From CAVWZH01 sp963765285 (GTDB lineage: Bacteria; Acidobacteriota; Terriglobia; Terriglobales; Acidobacteriaceae), in assembly GCA_963765285.1 (NCBI GenBank), contig CAVXVR010000001.1, forward strand, positions 62,001 to 126,000: a stretch of DNA of 64,000 nucleotides. Reading direction: 5' to 3'. The notes below the pieces were generated by a model. That model was not told the DNA's origin and ran no database searches. It was given only the letters and a program-made list of their open reading frames with translations. The position numbers and the translations under genes were made by a program. Every line of letters begins with the position of its first letter. Position 1 is the stretch's first letter. Positions 27,421 through 37,136 of the stretch are shown piece by piece.

Positions 27421-28596
27421 CTAAGGCTGGGCGCCGGCTGGGCTGAGCCGTAACAATTGGCCATCATCATTGGCGATGTAAATCATGCCGTCGGGCCCCT
27501 GGGCCACCAGACGGATGCGGCCGAATTTACCCAGGAGCAGGCGTTCTTCCAACACTACATGGCCGTTTTCGATTACCAATCGTTGCAGATGATGCCCAGA
27601 CATGGATCCGATGAAGAAGCTCCCCCGCCAGGCGGGAAACTTGTCGCCGGTGTAGATGAACATCCCGCTGGGCGCGATGGCCGGCGTCCATACCCACACT
27701 GGCTGCTCCATGCCTTCTTTCGCCGTGATCCCCATTCCGATCGGCCCGCCTGAGTATTGCCATCCGTAGGAGATCACGGGCCATCCATAATTGGCCCCCC
27801 GCCGAATCACATTCAGCTCATCGCCTCCCAGCGGTCCATGCTCGTGCTCCCAGAGTTCGCCGGTCTCGGGATGAACGACCAGCCCCTGGGGATTTCTGTG
27901 CCCGTACGACCAGATCTCGGGCCGCGCGTCGGGCCGCCCGAAAAAAGGATTATCCGGAGGAACCTGCCCGTCGTCGCGCAGACGAATAATTTTGCCCGCA
28001 TCGTTCGCGAGCACTTGCGCCCTGTCTTGATGATGCCGGTCTCCCACTGTGATGAAAAGATAGTCTCCGATGAAAACCAGCCTCCCTCCGTAATGGAACC
28101 GGTCTTCGGAATAGGCATCAGCCGTGAAAATTCTTTCCCGCTCCACAATGCTTTTTCCTTGCAGCCGGAAACGGTCCACTACGGTTGTGCTTCGTTCCGG
28201 ATCGCCACTCGAGTAACTGATATAAATCCATTTGTTGGCAGCGTAGTTGGGATGAAGCGCGATATCGTGCAAACCCGCATCCTCGCCAGTCAAGGCGGCG
28301 GGACGGGCGGCATCGTGGACTCCGGTATCTTTTCCGATCAGCGCGTCGAAACCTCCGTCCAGTGCAGTCAGGGAGCCGGATTTGGGATCGAAAATATCGA
28401 TTTTGGCGCTGCGCCTTTCCACCAGAAGCCCGCGCCCATCGGGCAAAAAAACCAGAGCCGAAGGCTGCTGCAAACCCTTAGCGAGAACGTCGACTTGATA
28501 GCGCACCGAATCGGCGGAAATGAATGTCTGGGCGCTCAAATTGCCCAATCCGAGAACTACTAAAACCAGAAACCGCAGCGGACGTCTCGTAATCAA
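27421..28596 (-). CDS. Secreted PQQ-dependent sugar dehydrogenase (glucose/sorbosone dehydrogenase family)
   Basis: A 391-residue protein with a signal peptide (LRFLVLVVLGLGNLSAQ). The six-bladed propeller motifs of soluble aldose dehydrogenases are present: a catalytic-His region GLHDIALHPNYA, FITVGDRHHQD, SYGHRNPQGLVVHP, WEHEHGPLGGDELN and APSGMFIYTGD. These enzymes oxidise aldose sugars in the periplasm using PQQ and calcium. The start is a TTG at 28596 with GGGAGG eight to nine bases upstream. The 352 bases to the divergent kinase hold the promoters and a hairpin. Confidence 0.9.
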   Translation of the reverse strand: MITRRPLRFLVLVVLGLGNLSAQTFISADSVRYQVDVLAKGLQQPSALVFLPDGRGLLVERRSAKIDIFDPKSGSLTALDGGFDALIGKDTGVHDAARPAALTGEDAGLHDIALHPNYAANKWIYISYSSGDPERSTTVVDRFRLQGKSIVERERIFTADAYSEDRFHYGGRLVFIGDYLFITVGDRHHQDRAQVLANDAGKIIRLRDDGQVPPDNPFFGRPDARPEIWSYGHRNPQGLVVHPETGELWEHEHGPLGGDELNVIRRGANYGWPVISYGWQYSGGPIGMGITAKEGMEQPVWVWTPAIAPSGMFIYTGDKFPAWRGSFFIGSMSGHHLQRLVIENGHVVLEERLLLGKFGRIRLVAQGPDGMIYIANDDGQLLRLSPAGAQP

Positions 28597-28948
28597 GCTC
28601 TTCCTCCCGCCGTGTGGTATTCGGGACTTTCTGCGGAAACCTTATTGGCCGGGTGATTTTCCGACAACCGCTTTTCGACGAAGCGAGAGGCTGCGACGCC
28701 GAGGCGAGTCTGATTCAAGACAAGGCGACGGGTGGAGGAAGAGGTCAAACGGTGGGCTGGCACACCCTTGGCCTTGACCTCGGCGGTTGGTCTCTCTTTG
28801 CATCACAACTGAAAAGGCTGCCCCAGCCGTCGCGGTGTTCGACGGCTGGGGACCGCAGCCCGGTTTCCGGAAGCGTGGGACAGCTGGCGGATTGACTCGG
28901 CGCTTGGTCAACCCCTAACATGGTCGCGCTGCTTTCTGGACTGCCGGC
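28597..28948. other. Divergent intergenic region with a 12-bp-stem hairpin
   Basis: This 352-bp stretch separates the divergent sugar dehydrogenase and kinase genes. Its one clear structure is a perfect inverted repeat, CCCCAGCCGTCG at 28821-28832 and CGACGGCTGGGG at 28840-28851, with a 7-base loop. There is no T-run. I see no credible open reading frame and no clear promoter boxes. Confidence 0.6.
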
Positions 28949-31568
28949 ATGGTTGGACGCACCATCTCCCATTACCGAATCGTGGAACAGCTGGGCGGCG
29001 GCGGCATGGGCGTGGTTTACAAGGCCGAAGACCTCAAGCTGCGGCGCTTTGTCGCACTGAAATTCCTCCCACCGGAATTTTCCCGCGATCCGCAGGCTGT
29101 CGAACGCTTCCAGCGCGAGGCGCGGGCCGCCTCGGCGCTGAATAATCCACACATCTGCACCATCCATGAAATTGACATCGCCGATGGCGAGCACTTTATC
29201 GCCATGGAGTTGCTGGAGGGCCAGACCCTCAAGCACCGCATCGAGGGCCGTCCGCTGAAGCTCGATCAGTTGCTCGATCTCGGCATCCAGATTTCCGACG
29301 CGCTGGATGCAGCGCATGCCGGCGGAATTGTTCACCGCGACATCAAGCCGGCAAATATTTTTGTCAGCACGCGCGGGCACGTGAAAATTCTGGATTTTGG
29401 TCTCGGCCAAGCTGAATCCGCTCGCCCGGCCGGCGGCCGGCGAGACCATGCAGACCGCGGCCACCGATCACAACCTGACCAGCCCGGGAACGGCGCTGGG
29501 CACGGTGGCCTATATGTCTCCCGAGCAGTCCCGAGGAGAAGAGCTAGACCCGCGCACAGATTTATTTTCGTTTGGCGTGGTGCTTTATGAAATGGCTACG
29601 GGACGGCAGCCGTTCACCGGCGCAACGTCGGCGATGATCTTCAATGAGATTCTGGAGCGCACGCCACCCCAACCTACGAAGCTGAATCCGCAGTTGCCGG
29701 TTAAGCTCGAAGAAATCATCGGCAAGACGCTGGAAAAAGACCGCGACCTGCGCTGCCAGACAGCAGCCGAGTTGCGCGGCGATCTGAAGCGACTCAAGCG
29801 TGACACGGAGTCGGGGCGGGCCGCGGTACAGACTTCAGGTTCGGCGCCGCTGGCAGTTCCTCCGCCAGAAAAGACCTCTGGATCTCCGCCGCGCTGGCTT
29901 CTGGCAGTTGCAGCAGTGATCTTCCTCGGCATAGTTGCTGGAGCGTTTTTTCTAGGGAAATCTGCGCGCCCATCGGCGGCCATAGCGCCTCCGGCGTATC
30001 ACCAGCTTACGTTCCGCCATGGCAGCATCCGCATGGCCCGTTTCGCTCCCGACGGCCGGACGGTCTTGTACAGCGCTGCATGGGAGGACAATCCAGTTGA
30101 AATCTTCACTACTCATCCGGGGAGCCCGGAATCGCGGCCTTTTGGGCTGAAGAACGCAGAAGTGATGGGAATCTCTTCATCCGGTGAAATGGCGGTGTTG
30201 CTCAACAGCCGCACGATTGAGCCGTTCATCAACGCTGGAACGCTGGCGCGTGTGCCCTTGGGAGGCGGCGCGCCCCGCGAAGTCCTCGAAGGCGTGCAGT
30301 GGGCGGACTGGTCTCCCGATGGAAACGAATTTGCCATCGTGCGCGACCTGGGCGGGCAGAACCGGCTGGAGTATCCCATCGGCAAAGTGCTTTACCAAAC
30401 CGCTGGTTGGATCAGCCATCCCAGAATTTCTCCCAAAGGCGATTACATCGCGTTTGTCGATCACCCCGCGCGGCGCGATGATGCGGGTTCGGTCGCGATT
30501 GTGGATATGACGGGCCACAAGAAAACCCTTTCCGAGGGATGGGGAAGTGCGCAAGGGCTGGCCTGGGCGCCGAATGCGCCGGAAATCTGGTTTACTTCGA
30601 CCAAGATCGGAAACGGCCGTTCCTTGACCGCCGTAGATTTGTCTGGGAAGGAGCATCCGTTTGCGAGAGAGCCGGGAACCCTAACCCTGCAAGACGTAGG
30701 CAAAGACGGAAGTCTGTTGGTGACTCTGGACGCCGTGCGGGCCGGCATGATGGGCCGTGCCACGGGCGACACGAAGGAGCGAGACCTTTCCTGGCTCGAC
30801 TGGTCTGTCCCCGACGACCTTTCGGTCGATGGCAAAACGGTTGTGTTTACTGAGGCGGGCGAAGGTGGTGGCCAGAATTATGCTGCGTACATACGCAACA
30901 TTGATGGATCCCCCGCGGTCCGGTTGGGCGAGGGATCCGCGATTGCCCTTTCGCCAGATGGCAAATGGGTGATTTCTGCCGTCGTCGGATCCCCGACCCA
31001 GTTGACGCTCTTGCCCACGGGCGCGGGCGAGACCCGTGCTCTCACCAAGGATTCCATTAACCATGTCCGGGCGCGTTGGTTTCCCGATGCCAAGAGATTT
31101 CTTTTTCTGGGAAGCGAGCCGGGACACGGAGTTCGCCTGTACGTTCAGGATCTCGATGGGGGGAAGCCGCGCGCCATTTCACCCGAAGGAGTCAGCGCGA
31201 CGCAATGGGAGATTTCTCCGGACAGCAAATATGTGGCGGCGGTTGGACCGGACCAGAACGGATATCTTTATCCGGTCGAGGGCGGCGATGCGCGGCCGAT
31301 TCCAGGCTTTCCCAACGGAGATGTGCCGATCGCCTGGGCGGCCGATGGCCGGTCCCTCTACATCTATCGTCCCGGAGAGTTGCCCGCCAAGGTCCAGCGG
31401 CTCGACATAGCCACGGGGAAATTACAACCGTGGCGGGATCTGATGCCGACGGATAGTGCGGGAATCACCGACATTGGTCCTATTTTCCTCACGGCGGACG
31501 CGAAGACGTACGTGTATGAGTATGGCCGCACGCTATCGGATTTGTATTTGGTGGAAGGGGTAAAGTAA
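28949..31568 (+). pseudogene. Ser/Thr protein kinase with C-terminal TolB-like propeller, disrupted by one frameshift
   Basis: The first frame (28949 to ~29405) holds the kinase N-lobe (QLGGGGMGVVYKAED, VALKFLPPEF), HRDIKPANIF near residue 130 and ILDFGL near 150. The rest continues in another frame: GTVAYMSPEQSRG, DLFSFGVVLYEMATGRQPF, a membrane segment (LLAVAAVIFLGIVAGAFFLG) and about 500 residues of PD40/TolB-type propeller repeats outside the membrane. After DFGL the sequence reads CTCGGCCAAGCTG where CTCGCCAAGCTG would restore DFGLAKLN, so one extra G at 29405-29406 splits the gene. Without that base this would be a complete ~870-residue receptor-like kinase of a type common in Acidobacteria. 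Base error or true mutation cannot be told apart here. Confidence 0.85.
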
Positions 31569-31576
31569 GCGTGGCG

Positions 31577-31743
31577 GCGGGCGCTCCCGCCCGCGAAACT
31601 TGAGGGACCTGCATGGACGGGTCAGAGACTGTCCCTGCCTACGCAAGCAGAGACGACTCCTACCAAGAACCTAGTCGTCGGCGTTGGCCGTTACCTCAGA
31701 CTGTACACTGCCGCCTGCGGGGTTCGCGGGCGGGAGCGCCCGC
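31577..31743. repeat. Pair of GCGGGCG-N4-CGCCCGC palindromes plus a GGACGGG unit around the ABC exporter 3' end
   Basis: GCGGGCGCTCCCGCCCGC at 31577-31594 and its reverse complement GCGGGCGGGAGCGCCCGC at 31726-31743 flank a GGACGGG...TGTCCC unit starting at 31615. The second palindrome lies inside the last codons of the exporter gene and encodes part of its Ala/Pro-rich tail. The units resemble those at 32474, 52397 and 52796. Confidence 0.6.
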
Positions 31744-33767
31744 GCCGCATTGATCTCCTGATCTTTATATTGCAACTGGTATAGCTTGTAGTAAATGCCG
31801 CGCTGCGCCAGGAGCTGCTGGTGCGTTCCCATCTCGCGCACCTGGCCCTTGTGCATGACGATAATCTTGTCGGCTCGCTGCACGGTGGAGAGGCGATGGG
31901 CAATGATGATCGAAGTGCGGCCTTCGACCATGCGGTCGAGGGCTTCGCGCACACGGAATTCGGTTTCCGTGTCAACGCTTGAGGTGGCTTCGTCCAGGAT
32001 GAGAATCTTCGGTGCATGGGCCAGCGCGCGGGCGAAGGAGATGAGTTGCTTCTGGCCGGTGGACAGCGTTGATCCGCGCTCGCGGACTTCTTCTTTGAAT
32101 CCACCGGGGAGAGTGCGTACGAAGTCGGCGAGGTTCACGTCCTCTGCGGCTTTTTCCACGTCTTCGTCCTCGATCCAATTTGTGCCCAGGCGGATGTTGC
32201 CTTCGACGGTGCCACTGAACAGGAAGGGGTCCTGGAGCACGACACCAAAGCGGCGCCGAAGGCTCGCGAGATCCATTTCTTTGAGGTCGACGCCGTCGAG
32301 GGTGATGGCTCCGCGCTGTACGTCGTAAAAACGCATGAGCAGGGAGATGATGGTGGTTTTGCCGGCTCCGGTATGGCCTACGATAGCGACCGTCTGGCCG
32401 GGTTCGATAACGAAAGAGACATCGCGGAGCACCCAGTCTGGTTCGGAGGCGGAGGTATCACTGTCCTTGACCGGGACGGGCCTGAGACTCGTCCCCGCGT
32501 GGGTTAGTGTATGGACGAGGTTTTGCCCCGTCCGGGCGGGGGCAGGTCCCGCCTCTACACGGCTGATGGCGGGTTCAGCGGCGGCTGTTCTGTACGTGAA
32601 CCAGACGTGGTTGAACTCGATGCGACCTGGGCCCTGCGGTTCGCGAGTCACCGCTGGCGAGGTGATTTCGACCGGCGCATCCAGCAGTTTGAAAACTCGC
32701 TCGCCGGCGGCCATGGCGGACTGCAGGATGTTGTACTTTTCGCTGAAATCCTGAATCGGCCGGAAGAAGCGCTGCGCGTACTGAATAAACGCCGCGAGGA
32801 TGCCGACATTGGCCACTTCCGGCACCCAATGCAACGCCAGTCTGGCGCGGACAAAATCAATGGTCAGTGACGGCGTGCTGACGCTATGGATAATCTGGCT
32901 GCCGCCGAACCAGATGACACAGGCAATAGCGATGGAAGAGAGAATTTCAATGACCGGATAATAAACCGCGTGCGCCATGATGGCGTCTTTAAACGCCTCC
33001 ATGTGGACTTCGTTGACTTCAGAAAACTTGCGGTAGGCGCGCTTTTCCCGATTGAAGAGTTGCAACACCACCATACCGCTGACGTGCTCCTGCAGATAGG
33101 CGTTGATGCGGGCGATAGCCACGCGGATGCGGCGGTACGAGTCACGGACTTTGTCGCGGAAAACCTTGGTGGCGACGGCAATGACAGGCAGCACGACGAA
33201 GGTGATCAAGGCCAGCTTCCAGCTCATGGCCAGCATGACCGCCATAATCCCAATCAACACGAAGACGTCTTCAAAGATCGAGAGCACGCCCGAGGTAAAC
33301 ATCTCATTGAGGGCGTCAACGTCGGTGGTGACGCGGGTGACCAGGCGGCCGACCGGATTCTTGTCGTAAAACCCGATGTGCATGCGCTGCAGGTGCCGGA
33401 AGATCTGGGTGCGCAGATCAAACATCACCATCTGTCCCACCCACTGCATGAAGTAGGTCTGCAGGTATTCCAACAGAAAGGCGAAGAGCAGCAGGCCAAC
33501 GTAAAGGGCGGCGATCTGTGCAATCCCAATGAGAGGGCTCGTGCTGAGAAAGGAGTCGAAGGGAGTTTTTAGCCCTGGAATTGGCGCAAGATACCGGTTA
33601 ATGACGACGTATGTCAGGTAGGGTCCGAGGACCTCCGCGCCCACCTTGAGCAAAATAGAACCAAGGGCGATGCCGGTCTGCCACTTGTAGGGCCGTAAAT
33701 ACTTGAGCAGCCGCTTCATCAAGCGGCTGTCGTAGGCTTTGCCGAGTACTTCTTCTTCCTGGGCCAT
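31671..33767 (-). CDS. ABC exporter (fused permease-ATPase, MsbA/LmrA type) with a repeat-encoded insert
   Basis: A 698-residue half-transporter. The six-helix membrane domain fills residues 30-340; the ATPase domain follows with Walker A GHTGAGKTT, signature LSTGQKQ, Walker B ILILDEATSS and the switch His in IIAHRLST. Between the first ATPase strand (HVWFTYR) and WVLRDVSF, about 50 extra residues (392-440) rich in Ala, Pro, Thr and Ser are encoded partly by a palindromic repeat at 32474-32561. Without the insert the protein would have normal family length. It probably exports a lipid or drug as a homodimer. No partner half-transporter is adjacent. Confidence 0.9.
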   Translation of the reverse strand: MAQEEEVLGKAYDSRLMKRLLKYLRPYKWQTGIALGSILLKVGAEVLGPYLTYVVINRYLAPIPGLKTPFDSFLSTSPLIGIAQIAALYVGLLLFAFLLEYLQTYFMQWVGQMVMFDLRTQIFRHLQRMHIGFYDKNPVGRLVTRVTTDVDALNEMFTSGVLSIFEDVFVLIGIMAVMLAMSWKLALITFVVLPVIAVATKVFRDKVRDSYRRIRVAIARINAYLQEHVSGMVVLQLFNREKRAYRKFSEVNEVHMEAFKDAIMAHAVYYPVIEILSSIAIACVIWFGGSQIIHSVSTPSLTIDFVRARLALHWVPEVANVGILAAFIQYAQRFFRPIQDFSEKYNILQSAMAAGERVFKLLDAPVEITSPAVTREPQGPGRIEFNHVWFTYRTAAAEPAISRVEAGPAPARTGQNLVHTLTHAGTSLRPVPVKDSDTSASEPDWVLRDVSFVIEPGQTVAIVGHTGAGKTTIISLLMRFYDVQRGAITLDGVDLKEMDLASLRRRFGVVLQDPFLFSGTVEGNIRLGTNWIEDEDVEKAAEDVNLADFVRTLPGGFKEEVRERGSTLSTGQKQLISFARALAHAPKILILDEATSSVDTETEFRVREALDRMVEGRTSIIIAHRLSTVQRADKIIVMHKGQVREMGTHQQLLAQRGIYYKLYQLQYKDQEINAARALPPANPAGGSVQSEVTANADD
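32474..32561. repeat. GGACGGG palindromic repeat inside the ABC exporter coding sequence
   Basis: The segment holds GGACGGGCCTGAGACTCGTCC, then GACGAGGTTTTGCCCCGTCC, then GGGCGGGGGCAGGTCCCGCC and CTCTACACG. The same building blocks occur between genes at 52796-52823 and in a second coding gene at 52397-52437. The repeat keeps the exporter frame open. Confidence 0.7.
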
Positions 33768-33918
33768 GAGGGCTGCTAACTAAAGAGTACCTCATGTAGA
33801 TGAGGAAAGCAGGGTGGGGGATGAAAAAGCTTTGAGACTTTGGGGCAGAGCTCTCCGGTTGCTCCGTCCCGAAAACGGCACACCAGGGCTGCTTCGGCGG
33901 GTTGGCCATGCCGCCGGA

Positions 33919-34455
33919 TCACTCGTTGCGGTACAGGACCTGGGGTGCGGAGCAATTGTTGGATGCCTCGTTCTTAGCGGGTTGAACCTTCCGCTTTTGT
34001 ACTTCCTTCATCCAGTTCAGGAAAGGCTTGAGTTCTTTATCGAAAGGCCTGCGCTCGTTGACCGTCATGAAGCTGATGTTTTGCAGCGCATGCTCGCGGG
34101 GGACGGAGACCATCAGGGTGTCCATGTTTTGCACGATGCCGCCCTTGGGATCTGCCGTCTTGATGTCAGCGAACTTGCCGTCATCCACTGCGGCTTGCAG
34201 CTGTTTCACGCTGTCTGCGGGCAAGGTATCGACATAAACGTGGTCACCGGGCTTGTTGCCGTTGAGGTCCTGATAGGACTTTTCCAGTCGGTACTTGCCG
34301 TCCGGGTAGACGAGCACGCAGACATGCGTCATGCCCGAATAGGGGTCATAACTCGTGGTCTCCGCGCGTACCAGGAACGGGCGTTCCACGAGGGTTTGGG
34401 AAAAGGATGGTGTGGCGGCCAGGGCAAGCAGCAAAGCGAACTTCGAGAACTTCAT
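33919..34455 (-). CDS. Secreted hypothetical protein
   Basis: About 178 residues from the ATG at 34455, with a clear signal peptide (FALLLALAATPSFSQ). A longer open frame to 34569 would put this signal peptide 38 residues inside, so it is not used. The mature part has beta strands around GMTHVCVLVYPDGKYRLEKS and ends in a basic tail. I do not recognise a family. It lies between the exporter and the FabF-like gene on the same strand. Confidence 0.65.
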   Translation of the reverse strand: MKFSKFALLLALAATPSFSQTLVERPFLVRAETTSYDPYSGMTHVCVLVYPDGKYRLEKSYQDLNGNKPGDHVYVDTLPADSVKQLQAAVDDGKFADIKTADPKGGIVQNMDTLMVSVPREHALQNISFMTVNERRPFDKELKPFLNWMKEVQKRKVQPAKNEASNNCSAPQVLYRNE

Positions 34456-34508
34456 GCGCCGGATTAAATCACGAAAATGGGGTGAAAGGCTAGAGGCGGT
34501 CTGCCGCC

Positions 34509-35744
34509 TCAGGCGATTTTGCGCAGAACCAGGGCCGAATTCTTGGACCCGAAACCGACGCAGTTGCAAATAGCGTGCTCGATCTTAGCGGGACGGCCGA
34601 TGTCGGAAACATAGTCAAGATCGCATTCGGGGTCGCGGACGTCGAGGTTAATGGTGGGCGGAATCTTGCCGTGTTCCATGGCGATAACCGTAGCGGCGAC
34701 TCCCGCGGCGCCACTTGCTCCCTGGGCGTGACCAATCTGCGACTTCAACGACGACATGGGAGTGCTGTGGGCGTGACAATTCAGCGCCAGCTTCAAGGCG
34801 CGAGTCTCGACACGGTCATTGAGCGGCGTGGAAGTGCCGTGCAGATGGACGTACTGGATGTCAGTCGGAGCAATGTGGGCATCTTCGAGGGCTAGAGTAA
34901 TGGCGCGAGCGGGTTCTTCCGGCGCTTCGCTCATGCGCACGCGGTGGAAGGCCTCGCAGGTGGAGGCGTATCCGGCAACTTCAGCATAGATATGGGCGCC
35001 GCGGGCGCGGGCGTGGTCGTAGTTCTCCAGCACAAACATCCAGGCGCCTTCGGCGAGCACGAAGCCGTCGCGGTCGGCGGAGAACGGCCGCGAAGCTCGT
35101 TCCGGCGCGTCATTCCAGGCTTGGGTGAGCGCATGAAGCAGGGAATAGCCTTTGATGATTCCGGGAGTGATGGTCGAATCTGCGCCGCCCACGAGAAACA
35201 TGGGTTGAACTCCGGCGCGAATGTGATCGAGGGCGTAGCCCAGTGCGTCGGTGGATGAAGTGCATCCCGTCGTGACCACATGGCTATAGCCGCGCAGGCC
35301 GAAGCGCATGCTTATTTCGCTGGAGATCGTCCCCATGGTGCCCGAGGGAATGCAGAACAGGCTCACCTGCTTGACGTGACCGGAATGCCAGAGACGATAC
35401 TGCTCTTCGGAGAACTCCTGCGCCCCACCGCCGGTGCCCAGAATGACTCCGATGCCGCGCTTTTCTTCGAGGCTCATGGAAGCGGGATCGAGTCCGGCAT
35501 CTTGCAGGGCTTCGGTTGAAGCTGCTACGGCCAACGGCACGATGCGGGAGACGTGCTTGCGCTCGCGCGGGTCAACCCAGGCCAGTTCATCGAACTCGGG
35601 GATTTCGCCGGCGATCTGGACGGGAAGGGAAGACGGATCGAAGCGCGAGATGCGCTTGACCCCCGACTTGCCGTCGAGAATGGCGCGGCAGAAATCGACG
35701 CGGCCGATTCCGTTGGGGCTGACTACGCCGAAACCGGTGATCAC
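34509..35744 (-). CDS. Beta-ketoacyl-ACP synthase II (FabF-like)
   Basis: About 411 residues. The Cys-His-His triad of condensing enzymes is present: TTGCTSSTDAL near residue 160, HLHGTSTPLND near 300 and KSQIGHAQGASG near 335. It condenses malonyl-ACP with an acyl group, in fatty acid synthesis or a dedicated pathway. The GTG at 35744 is the first standard start in frame, but the conserved sequence continues upstream (STPRV before VITGFG) to a GAGGAGGAG ribosome-binding site. At the proper distance from that site stands ATC, not ATG. No fabD or fabG is adjacent. Confidence 0.88.
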   Translation of the reverse strand: MITGFGVVSPNGIGRVDFCRAILDGKSGVKRISRFDPSSLPVQIAGEIPEFDELAWVDPRERKHVSRIVPLAVAASTEALQDAGLDPASMSLEEKRGIGVILGTGGGAQEFSEEQYRLWHSGHVKQVSLFCIPSGTMGTISSEISMRFGLRGYSHVVTTGCTSSTDALGYALDHIRAGVQPMFLVGGADSTITPGIIKGYSLLHALTQAWNDAPERASRPFSADRDGFVLAEGAWMFVLENYDHARARGAHIYAEVAGYASTCEAFHRVRMSEAPEEPARAITLALEDAHIAPTDIQYVHLHGTSTPLNDRVETRALKLALNCHAHSTPMSSLKSQIGHAQGASGAAGVAATVIAMEHGKIPPTINLDVRDPECDLDYVSDIGRPAKIEHAICNCVGFGSKNSALVLRKIA

Positions 35745-35854
35745 GACCCGGGGGGTGCTGTGCTCTGCGATTGCCGTGGGGACTCCTCCTCAACCGGGAT
35801 TATGCCAGTGCCATAACATCTTACAGGCCTTGGCAAGTGCGATAATCCTACAGA

Positions 35855-37051
35855 ATGCCTTTAGGTCTGTACATCTCCGTTCCGTTTTGCCGCACCAAGT
35901 GCAGCTATTGCAACTTCGCCTCAGATGTCTTTTCCCGCGCGCTGTTTCAGCGATACGTGGAGCGGGTCTGCTCCGACATCGCACATGCTGCCGAGGCAGC
36001 GACGCAAATGGGCGGAGCGTTCGAGCGGGTCGTGGATTCCATATATCTCGGCGGCGGCACGCCCACCATACTCGATGCAACCCAACTGGAAAGGCTGTTT
36101 GGCACGATTTCGCAACATTTCGACCTGTGCGTCGATGCGGAAATCACCGTGGAATGCGCGCCGGGCACTCTCAGCGAAGAAATGGTTGCGCTTTTCAGGC
36201 GCTGCGGAGTGAACCGTGTCAGCCTGGGCGTGCAGTCGTTCGTCGATGGCGAAGCGGCCGCCGTGGGAAGGTTGCATAAGCGGGCCACCGTGCTGGATGA
36301 CGTCGCGCGTCTGCGGGCTGCTGGAATTTCCAATCTCAACCTCGATCTGATCGCCGGGTTACCGCACCAAACCGTCGAGAGCTGGGAGACTTCAGTCAAC
36401 CAAGTCATTTCCTGCGGAGCGCCGCACGTCAGCGTGTACATGCTGGAAGTGGACCACGACTCCCGCCTGGGCCGCGAGCTCATTGCTGGGGGTACAAGAT
36501 ATCACGCCCACTCGGTGCCCGACGAGGATCTCATAGCAGATTTCTATTCGACGGCTTGCCAGCGGCTGAAAGACGCGGGCATTCCGCAGTACGAAATTTC
36601 GAACTTCTCGCGGCCCGGCTGGGAATCGGGACACAACCTCAAGTACTGGACGCGCCGGCCTTACCTGGGTTTTGGTGTGGACGCGCACTCGATGCTGAAG
36701 GCAAAAGAAAGCGCGCTGGAAGCCGTTCGCTTCTCTATGCCGGAATCACTGGAAGAGTATGTGGCAGAAGCGCCGGCACGCCGAAAAGAGATCTGCCAAA
36801 AAGAAGCGCTGGAAGAAGTTTTTTTTCTCGGCTTGCGCCTGAACCGCGGCGTGAACCTGAAGGATATTGCAGAAAATTTCGGACGGGCAGCCGTGGACGG
36901 CCTGGCGCCGGCGATCGCGGAGTTCGAGCAAACGGGATTGATAGCGCAAGAAGACGACGCTGTTCGGCTGACGGCGCGCGGCCGCCTGCTGTCGAATGAA
37001 GTGTTCGAGCGATTTATTTCAATTTCGGCACCCGTCGGAAGCGGGCGGTAG
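35855..37051 (+). CDS. hemW: HemW-like radical SAM protein (coproporphyrinogen III oxidase-like)
   Basis: A 398-residue radical SAM protein that starts MPLGLYISVPFCRTKCSYC, where the cysteine motif CxxxCxxC binds the 4Fe-4S cluster. Later HemW-type signatures include YLGGGTPT near residue 65, VSLGVQSF near 130 and QYEISNFSRPG near 245. HemW is now regarded as a heme chaperone for respiratory enzymes rather than the HemN oxidase. It is divergent from the FabF-like gene with a 110-bp gap. Confidence 0.88.
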   Translation: MPLGLYISVPFCRTKCSYCNFASDVFSRALFQRYVERVCSDIAHAAEAATQMGGAFERVVDSIYLGGGTPTILDATQLERLFGTISQHFDLCVDAEITVECAPGTLSEEMVALFRRCGVNRVSLGVQSFVDGEAAAVGRLHKRATVLDDVARLRAAGISNLNLDLIAGLPHQTVESWETSVNQVISCGAPHVSVYMLEVDHDSRLGRELIAGGTRYHAHSVPDEDLIADFYSTACQRLKDAGIPQYEISNFSRPGWESGHNLKYWTRRPYLGFGVDAHSMLKAKESALEAVRFSMPESLEEYVAEAPARRKEICQKEALEEVFFLGLRLNRGVNLKDIAENFGRAAVDGLAPAIAEFEQTGLIAQEDDAVRLTARGRLLSNEVFERFISISAPVGSGR

Positions 37052-37110
37052 CCGGTACCCGTGGCGGCGCATCGACAAACAGCGCGTGGCGTTGATTGCA
37101 TCTTAACAGG

Positions 37111-37136
37111 AACCCACACCATGAACCCACACCATG
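37111..37136 (+). repeat. 13-bp tandem duplication across the start of the VOC gene
   Basis: AACCCACACCATG occurs twice in direct succession (37111-37123 and 37124-37136), and each copy carries an ATG. The first ATG (37121) opens an out-of-frame 11-codon reading frame that ends at TGA inside the gene. The second (37134) opens the VOC protein. An AGGA sequence is nearer to the first ATG. Confidence 0.75.

Noticed and set aside
28821..28851. 12-bp-stem hairpin as terminator or riboswitch
   Set aside because: No T-run follows and it lies between divergent promoters; better viewed as a dispersed palindrome.
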